Part shown: piece after piece, positions 26,469 to 32,878 of the stretch | Layout: each line of letters starts with the position of its first letter | How positions within the stretch are numbered: the first letter of the stretch is position 1 | Source of the DNA: Syntrophus aciditrophicus | GTDB taxonomy: Bacteria; Desulfobacterota; Syntrophia; Syntrophales; UBA5619 | Direction: 5' to 3' | NCBI GenBank assembly: GCA_020726025.1 | Contig: DYTH01000009.1 | Location: 1-32,878 of the forward strand | Length of the DNA stretch: 32,878 bases | Notes under the pieces: model-generated | Databases searched by the model: none | Told to the model about the DNA's origin: nothing | The model's input: the letters and a program-made list of their open reading frames with translations, nothing else | Program-made: the position numbers and the translations under genes

Positions 26469-26531
26469 TGCTTTTCCACCCTCCCTGGCCTTTGGGCCTG
26501 GCTTGATCCTCTCGACAGGAATGGTTTCGCA

Positions 26532-27122
26532 TCAACCTTCCAGAGAACCCTTGGTTGATAAAACACCCCTGACGCGTTTGTCGATTTGAACCGCTCCTTT
26601 GAGCGCACGGGCAAAGGCCTTGAATATCGCCTCGGCCTTATGGTGGCCGTTTCTTCCGTAATTCACCGAAACATGGAGGGTTATTCCGCTCTGATCGGAC
26701 AACGATTTGAAGAATTCATGCAGCAGTTCGGGGTTGAAGCTGCCGATTGTCTGCTCGCTGAATTCCACATTCCAGACAAGCCAGGGACGCCCGGAAATAT
26801 CCAGAACCACGGCGCTCAGGCTTTCATCCATCGGCACGAGGGCCGAACCGTAACGGCTGATTCCTTCCCTGCTGCCGAGCGCCTCCCGAAGTGCCTTGCC
26901 CAGGCAAATGCCGATGTCCTCGACAAGATGGTGATCATCAACCTCGGTGTCGCCACGGGCTGTCAGGACGAGATCGAACATCCCGTGCCGGGAAAAAAGT
27001 TCGAGCATGTGGCTCAAAAAAGGGACAGATGTGTCGATCCTGCTTTTACCCTTCCCGTCCAGATCTATCTCCAGCGAAATATCCGTTTCCGCGGTCTTTC
27101 TCTGGATGGCTGCCTTGCGCAT
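26532..27122 (-). CDS. hisB: Imidazoleglycerol-phosphate dehydratase
   Basis: RIDTSVPFLSHMLELFSRHGMFDL...DDHHLVEDIGICLGKAL...GRNGHHKAEAIFKAFARAL; start at MRKAAIQRKT. Confidence 0.96.
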   Translation of the reverse strand: MRKAAIQRKTAETDISLEIDLDGKGKSRIDTSVPFLSHMLELFSRHGMFDLVLTARGDTEVDDHHLVEDIGICLGKALREALGSREGISRYGSALVPMDESLSAVVLDISGRPWLVWNVEFSEQTIGSFNPELLHEFFKSLSDQSGITLHVSVNYGRNGHHKAEAIFKAFARALKGAVQIDKRVRGVLSTKGSLEG

Positions 27123-27133
27123 TTTTTTCTCCT

Positions 27134-28006
27134 TCAGATAACCTTGTTGAGCGGATATTCGATGATCCCCTCCGCACCCGCCTCCTTGAGTCTCGGAATC
27201 AGCTCGCGCACCATTCCGGAATCGGCGACCGTTTCGATGGCAAGCCACTCCCCGGAATAGAGATGCGAAATCGTCGGCGCCTTCAGGGATGGCAGGAGGG
27301 CCACCACGGCGGCAATATTCTCCCTGGCCACGTTCATCTTGAGCCCGACCTTTCCCATCGCCTCCAGGGAACCGTTCAGCAGAACACGCACCTGCTCGAT
27401 TTTTTTCTTTTTCCAGTCGTCTTTCCAGGCATCCCGGTTGGCGATGAGTTTGGTGTTGGTCCGCATCAGTTCGTGGACTATCTTCAGCTTGTTGGCCCGA
27501 AGGGTGCTGCCTGTCTCCGTCACTTCGACAATGGCATCGACAAGCCCATCCACAACCTTGGCCTCGGTGGCGCCCCAGGAAAACTCCACGTGAACGTTTA
27601 TTTTCCGCTCGGCAAAATAACGTTTCGTAAAGCTCACCAGCTCCGTGGATATCTTTTTCCCCTCCAGGTCTTCAATAGTCCTGACGGAAGAATCTTCGCG
27701 CACCACGAGCACCCATCTGGCCTGGCGTGTGGAGTTCTTGGAATAGATCAAATCCTGGACAAAAACCACATCGGACTCATTTTCGGTAATCCAGTCCAGG
27801 CCCGTGAGACCCAGATCGATGGTGCCATCCTCAACATAACGGGACATCTCCTGGGCGCGCACCAGCGTGCAGGAAATTTCGTCATCATCGATATCCGGGA
27901 AATAGCTTCGGCTGTCGTAGGTTATCCGCCACCCTGCCCTTTTAAACAAATCGACGGTACTGTTTTCCAGACTGCCCTTGGGAATTCCTATTCTCAGATT
28001 ATTCAT
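27134..28006 (-). CDS. hisG: ATP phosphoribosyltransferase (long form)
   Basis: [23 protein letters not shown]...[12 protein letters not shown]...[21 protein letters not shown]; 290 aa with C-terminal domain. Confidence 0.95.
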   Translation of the reverse strand: MNNLRIGIPKGSLENSTVDLFKRAGWRITYDSRSYFPDIDDDEISCTLVRAQEMSRYVEDGTIDLGLTGLDWITENESDVVFVQDLIYSKNSTRQARWVLVVREDSSVRTIEDLEGKKISTELVSFTKRYFAERKINVHVEFSWGATEAKVVDGLVDAIVEVTETGSTLRANKLKIVHELMRTNTKLIANRDAWKDDWKKKKIEQVRVLLNGSLEAMGKVGLKMNVARENIAAVVALLPSLKAPTISHLYSGEWLAIETVADSGMVRELIPRLKEAGAEGIIEYPLNKVI

Positions 28007-28449
28007 TTATACACTTCCTTCGGATCAAAGACCTTTTCCCCGACAACGACAAAGCCCTCCTCACCCGCACTCTGGTCCATCTTTCTGTAAAAACAGGACC
28101 TGTGGCCCGTATGACAGGCGGCGCCTCCAAGCTGATCAACCTTCAACAAAACCGTGTCCTCATCGCAGTCAATGCGCACCTCATGCACGATCTGGAAATG
28201 TCCGGATGTCTCCCCCTTCAGCCAGAGGCTCTCGCGGGAGCGGCTCCAGAAATGGGCCTTTCCGGTTTCAAGCGTCTTTTCCCAGGAGAGCCTGTTCATA
28301 TAGGCGACCATCAGCACCTCGCCCGTTTCATAATCCTGAACTACCGCCGGGACGAGCCCGTTTCCCTTTTCAAAATTTGGTTCCAGCATCCCTGCCTCGT
28401 CGTAAAGTGATTTATTAACTCCCCCACCATCTTCCGGATGGAGAATCAC
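28003..28449 (-). CDS. hisI: Phosphoribosyl-AMP cyclohydrolase
   Basis: [22 protein letters not shown]...[21 protein letters not shown]...[28 protein letters not shown]. Confidence 0.96.
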   Translation of the reverse strand: MILHPEDGGGVNKSLYDEAGMLEPNFEKGNGLVPAVVQDYETGEVLMVAYMNRLSWEKTLETGKAHFWSRSRESLWLKGETSGHFQIVHEVRIDCDEDTVLLKVDQLGGAACHTGHRSCFYRKMDQSAGEEGFVVVGEKVFDPKEVYK

Positions 28450-28472
28450 GGGTTTATAGACTATCGTATTTT

Positions 28473-28510
28473 ATCAGGCAAGCGTTTTTTAACGACGCCT
28501 GATTTTTTTA
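28473..28510. terminator. Hairpin with T-tract between his cluster and fad genes (T-tract on plus strand)
   Basis: ATCAGGC...CGTTttttAACG...GCCTGATTTTTTT. Confidence 0.4.
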
Positions 28511-30505
28511 GTAAAAATTCCTGCCGAAGAGTTTTTTGCTAAGGCCCGTCAGATCCGCCCATTTCATCGGCCCGCCCTTTTCAGCGGGGAAGCCTGTCCC
28601 CCAGACCATCCCGACATCGATCATTCGGACATCATCGACAATCATTCGATCGAGAATATCTTTGCCCACCTGAACCATCGCCGTGAGCAGACCGTCCTGA
28701 ATTTCCTTATCCCCTTTTTCAACCGGCTCACGGCGGGCAATCAGGGACAGAACATCCGGATCAACCCGGCCGTCTTTCAGGAAGAACCCCTTTCCCGATT
28801 TTTTGAGACCGAGCCGTCCCGCCTCGACAACATTTTTAAGGGTATCCTGCCTGATCCCCATGCCGACAAAAATTTTGTAAGGAACGTCTATCCCCACCTC
28901 GTCGGTGAGGCGGATGGGGCCAACCGGCATCCCGAAGCGGGTCATCGCCTGATCGATCTTTTCAATGGGGTTTCCCTCCTCAAGGTACTTCAGCGCGTTG
29001 AGAAGGTTGGGGAAAAGCATCGCGTTGACCACAAAACCGGCGTTATCCCGGCAGACGAGCGGGCGCTTCCGGATCAGGCCGACAAAGTTGAGCAGATTGT
29101 CTATCGTGTCACGGGCGGTGTTGTCTCCCTGGATGACCTCCACAAGCTGCATCAGCCAGACCGGCGAAAAGAAGTGCAGACCGGCAAATCGGCTGTTATT
29201 GCTGACAAACGGCGCCATGGAATTGATCGGAATGGACGAGGTGTTGCTGGCAATGATGCAGTCTTCACGGATCACGCCGCACAATTCTCCGTAAACCTGC
29301 TTCTTGACGTCAATCGCCTCAAAAACCGCCTCGATGACAATATCGGCCTTGCCGAAATCATCCACATACCCGGAAACAGCGGTCAGCCGGTTCATGATTT
29401 CATTCACCGTTTCCCGGAGACGCCCCTTTTCGGCCATCTCCTCGAGTGTTTTCCGGACAAAGTTTCTTCCCGGCTCCAGCGCCTCCGGAATATCCTTGAC
29501 GAGAACGGGCATCCCGGTATTGCGGAGGATATCGATCACAATGCCCCGCCCCATCGTCCCGAACCCAAGAACGGCGGCATGATTCAATGGTCTGGGGGTG
29601 AACCCCCTGGTCATCATCGCCGCCGGTTTATCGGTCATTCCCTTCAGGTAGAAGGTGTTAATGCTTCCCTTGGCCTCCTTGCTCAGAACGACCTCGACAA
29701 AATTGTTCCGCTCGATCTCCAGCCCTTTTTCCAGGGAAACCTTCAAACCCTCCTGCATCGTTTTCAAGGCAAGCAGCGGCGCGGGTATTTCACGGCCTCT
29801 GGTGACTTTCATGATTCCTTCGCGGGCCAACTGGGCCACAGCGTCAATCTCGGTGAACGTAAATTCCGGTCTTTTAAGATCGGCTTTACCAAGGATGATA
29901 TCATCTATAAAGGCTTTCGCAGCGGCAAGCAGATCGGCCTCGGCAGGCGCCAGCCTGTCGATGATTCCCATCTTGAGGGCCTTGTCGGCCGTCAGCATGG
30001 TCCCCCTCAGAATAAGCTCCATGGCGGGATATCCGATCAGGCGCGGAAGCCGCTGGGTTCCACCACCCCCTGGGAAGAGGCCGACATTGCACTCCGGGAG
30101 GCCAATGATCGTATTTTTCCCCTCTTTGGCAATCCGCGCCTTGCAGGCAAGGGCAAACTCCAGACCGCCGCCGAGGCAGTGACCATGAATGGCGGCTGCC
30201 GTGGGAATTCCAAGGGCCTCCAGTCGGGCAAATGCAGAGTGGAAGGTTTCCACGGCACGACGGGCCTCATCGGCATCCTCTATTTCAGCGATGAGCTTCA
30301 GATTGGCGCCCGCCAGAAAATTGTCCGGTTTCCCCGAAATGAAGATCACCCCCCGCAAGTCGCCGGCAGCCTCCAGTTGGCTCATGGTATCGTAAAAACC
30401 CAAAAAGGCCTCTTCCGTCCAGGTGTTCATCTTTTCGGCAGCCACATCGAAAACGACAACCGCTATCCCGGATGCGTCAACCTCCGTCGTAAAAACCTTG
30501 CCCAT
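28508..30505 (-). CDS. Bifunctional enoyl-CoA hydratase/3-hydroxyacyl-CoA dehydrogenase (FadJ/FadB-like)
   Basis: AAIHGHCLGGGLEFALACKARIA...GLPECNVGLFPGGGGTQRLPRLIG; AAVLGFGTMGRGIVIDILRN...ASNTSSIPI...AGLHFFSPVWLMQLVEVI. Confidence 0.94.
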   Translation of the reverse strand: MGKVFTTEVDASGIAVVVFDVAAEKMNTWTEEAFLGFYDTMSQLEAAGDLRGVIFISGKPDNFLAGANLKLIAEIEDADEARRAVETFHSAFARLEALGIPTAAAIHGHCLGGGLEFALACKARIAKEGKNTIIGLPECNVGLFPGGGGTQRLPRLIGYPAMELILRGTMLTADKALKMGIIDRLAPAEADLLAAAKAFIDDIILGKADLKRPEFTFTEIDAVAQLAREGIMKVTRGREIPAPLLALKTMQEGLKVSLEKGLEIERNNFVEVVLSKEAKGSINTFYLKGMTDKPAAMMTRGFTPRPLNHAAVLGFGTMGRGIVIDILRNTGMPVLVKDIPEALEPGRNFVRKTLEEMAEKGRLRETVNEIMNRLTAVSGYVDDFGKADIVIEAVFEAIDVKKQVYGELCGVIREDCIIASNTSSIPINSMAPFVSNNSRFAGLHFFSPVWLMQLVEVIQGDNTARDTIDNLLNFVGLIRKRPLVCRDNAGFVVNAMLFPNLLNALKYLEEGNPIEKIDQAMTRFGMPVGPIRLTDEVGIDVPYKIFVGMGIRQDTLKNVVEAGRLGLKKSGKGFFLKDGRVDPDVLSLIARREPVEKGDKEIQDGLLTAMVQVGKDILDRMIVDDVRMIDVGMVWGTGFPAEKGGPMKWADLTGLSKKLFGRNFY

Positions 30506-30542
30506 ATTCGCTCCTCACTCATTCCATTGGTACAGAATTATT

Positions 30543-31310
30543 TTATCTGGCCGTCATCCTGATTGCCCCGTCCAGACGGATACATTCGCCGTTCAAAAGC
30601 GCGTTTTCCAGGATATGGCGTACAAGCGCCGCAAATTCAGACGGTCTGCCGAGCCGTCTGGGGAAAGGAACCGTACTGGCAAGCTCCACCCTGACGCTTT
30701 CCGGAAGACCCGCCATCATGGGGGTATCGATCAGGCCGGGCGCGATAGCCATCACCCGGATGCCGTAATCGGCGCACTCTCGGGCAACCGGCAGAGTCAG
30801 TCCGACGACCCCGGCCTTGGAGGAACCATAGGCGGCCTGACCGATCTGTCCTTCAAAGGCGGCAACGGATGCGGTGTTGATGATGACTCCCCTTTCCCCC
30901 TCCTCGTTCGGCGCGTTTTTTGCCATCTGCTCGATGGCAAGCCTCGTTATGTTGAAGGTGCCGATCAGGTTGATCTGGACAACCCGGCTGAATAAATCAA
31001 GCCCCAAAACGCCTTTTTTGGAAAGAACCTTCCCCGGCGTGGCTACCCCGGCGCAATTGATCGCCACATTGATCGTGCCGAAGGCGGAAGCGGCCTTTTC
31101 GACAGCGGCCCGACCGCTTTCGTCGCTGGTCACGTCGGTATGAACGAAGACGACGTTCGGCCCCAGTTCCGCGGCAATTTTTTCACCCCGTTCGTCCACA
31201 ACATCCAGAATGGCAACCTTCGCACCACCCGCAGCCAGCATGCGAACGCAGGTTTCCCCCATGCCTGAGGCCCCTCCGGTAACTACCGCAATTGCTTCTT
31301 TAATCTGCAT
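30543..31310 (-). CDS. SDR family 3-hydroxyacyl-CoA dehydrogenase (type II/HSD10-like)
   Basis: VTGGASGMGETCVRMLAAGG...INCAGVA...GVIINTASVAAFEGQIGQAAYGSSKAGVVGLTLPVARE...APGLIDTPMM. Confidence 0.9.
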   Translation of the reverse strand: MQIKEAIAVVTGGASGMGETCVRMLAAGGAKVAILDVVDERGEKIAAELGPNVVFVHTDVTSDESGRAAVEKAASAFGTINVAINCAGVATPGKVLSKKGVLGLDLFSRVVQINLIGTFNITRLAIEQMAKNAPNEEGERGVIINTASVAAFEGQIGQAAYGSSKAGVVGLTLPVARECADYGIRVMAIAPGLIDTPMMAGLPESVRVELASTVPFPRRLGRPSEFAALVRHILENALLNGECIRLDGAIRMTAR

Positions 31311-31472
31311 TTATTCCATTCCTCCCATTGAAAATTTATTGATCGGTCTTCTTAACCGATTTTTTTGCGATGGGGAGACAATCCTCTGTGTCCCCGGAAA
31401 CACCCCGGGACGTTAAGTCGATCCGGGAAAGAAGTCAACGTAAAACTTCCTTCGGGAATCTGCTGGCAAGCT

Positions 31473-32605
31473 CTATCGCGGCGCCAGATCAATGATCGTG
31501 ATTTCCGGAGGCGCGCAAAGACGCACCGGCGGCCCCCAGACGCCAGCCCCCCTGTTGACGTAAAGCAGAGAACCTCCGGGAATGAGATATTTTCCGGAAT
31601 GATAGGGAAAGGCCAGTTTTGTTAATACGCTGAAGGGAAAAATCTGCCCCCGATGGGTATGTCCGGAAAGCTGCAGGTCAAAAAGGCCGATAGCGTCCCT
31701 TTCAACCACGGGGCGGTGTTTCAGAAAAACTATAAAGCGGCTCCTGTCAGCCCCCAAGAGAACCTCCCTGTCGGAAATCATCTTTCCCCTCCCCGTCATG
31801 CCGTCGTGATCGTCAACGCCAACAAGACTCAACACGTCGGCCACGGCAGCCGAACGGTTGCGCAACAGAACAAATCCGGCGTCATCCATAAATTTCGACG
31901 CCTTAGTGAGTCCGAGATAAAATTCATGGTTTCCCGTTATGGCAAATTTTCCCCATCGGGGGCTGATTTTCCTGAACTCCAGAGCCGCTTGCCCGACGTA
32001 TGCCCCCTGACCATCAACAATATCACCCGTTGAAACAAGAACATCAGGAGAGGCGTCGCGGACTGCCCGGAGTATCGCGGGCAGATGAGCTTTCTGGAGC
32101 GCCCCGCCGATATGCACATCGGAAATCAGCACGATGCGAATTATCCCGCCTTCTTTCGGTATTTTTTCAGAGCGGATAAAAAGATGTTCCGTTTTCAGGT
32201 TTTGCGCTTCGAAAGAACCGTAAATTGTAAAGATAAGGGATAAAACGACCGGAATTAAAAAACGCGGGGATGGACCGAAAATTAAAAACCCGCAGTCACA
32301 GTGGAGTCTTTTTGAGGCCGCCGTCAGGATGAAATGATAAAGTTCGATGAAAATGGAAACGAAGAAAAAAAGCAGTAGAAAAGCCATCCAGTAATAACCG
32401 GCCATGGCGATCAGGCGTGCGTCGGCATCATACCCACGGCCTTCCGCAACGCGCATGCCAATCGGAGCCGTGACGCCCGCGAAAAGAAAGACGGCCAGCA
32501 CAAACCGGAAAATGCCGCTTATGTCAAACGCGGAAGCGGCCCTGAAAAAAAATGGAGATGCATGCCTCCATAGATCAGGAGAAACGCCAGCAGAAAAAAC
32601 GGCAA
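31473..32605 (-). CDS. Membrane-anchored metallophosphoesterase; apparent 1-nt frameshift at an A8/T8 run
   Basis: VLISDVHIGG, VSTGDIVDG, ITGNHEFYLG, LSGHTHRGQIFPF. ORF track starts at 32501 (GTG); upstream FFLLAFLLIYGGMHLHFF reads in another frame joined at 32545-32552. Confidence 0.85.
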
Positions 32606-32756
32606 CTCACACCCTCTTCACAGTATTTTTTTACCCTTCAGGGCGGGCTTTCATACCATCAGCAGTTTCCGTTGTAAACCGCAATTGCCTCAGACTTTCC
32701 CGCTGCAGAACAGGCCATTCTCCCGTGCGGGCCCCACCCATCGGCAGAAGTCACTA

Positions 32757-32878
32757 TTGATGAACTCGTCAAAAGTACATTTTCCCCTCCCCTTGCGGGA
32801 GGGGATTAAGGGGAGGGGAAAACTACATCCCGAAATACAGTCACTTATCGCCCCCACCCTGACCCTCCCCCGTGAAGG
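32757..32878. repeat. Dispersed repeat fragment (TTGATGAACTCGTCAAAAGT terminus plus CCCCTCCCC...GGGGAGGGG hairpin)
   Basis: ttgatgaactcgtcaaaagt identical to 16420-16440; followed by cccctccccttgcgggaggggattaaggggagggg. Confidence 0.6.

Noticed and set aside
28473-28510. Histidine-type attenuator/leader upstream of hisI
   Set aside because: No short ORF with a His-codon run; the hairpin's T-tract is on the plus strand, and no attenuation alternatives were seen.
31341-31366. Hairpin gatcggt-cttctta-accgat followed by T7
   Set aside because: Short stem whose T-tract is on the plus strand, where there is no upstream plus-strand gene; the flanking genes are minus-strand.

Overview
The window looks chromosomal and deltaproteobacterial/Syntrophus-like (inferred from gene content only). 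Most genes are on the minus strand. From left to right: a decayed hybrid histidine kinase remnant; a DUF4143-type AAA ATPase; a truncated HD-GYP remnant; an HDOD protein with an apparently internally deleted CheD-like N-terminus; a thioredoxin-like protein; a minus-strand complex I operon (nuoA-B-CD-H-I-J-K, MrpD/NuoL-like, 86-aa two-TM protein, second MrpD/NuoL-like, nuoM, nuoN) with no nuoEFG; a nested repeat region; NhaD-type antiporter and UspA on the plus strand; engB; a palindrome-containing repeat; rnpB; a zinc-ribbon protein; a CAU tRNA; rpoD; dnaG; HIT; hisA, a lipoprotein, hisB, hisG, hisI; a FadJ/FadB-like enzyme; an SDR; and a metallophosphoesterase with an apparent homopolymer frameshift. 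The observations most worth checking are: (1) RpoD follows the housekeeping pattern through region 4.1, but region 4.2 (the -35-recognising HTH) is replaced by an unrelated Lys-rich tail with no HTH in any local frame; (2) a NuoEFG-less complex I with four antiporter-like subunits, including an MrpD-like/small protein/MrpD-like cassette where NuoL would be expected; (3) the CheD-remnant/HDOD protein; (4) a repeat element that appears to be interrupted by a two-unit inverted-repeat array. No database search was run; family assignments come from recognised motifs.
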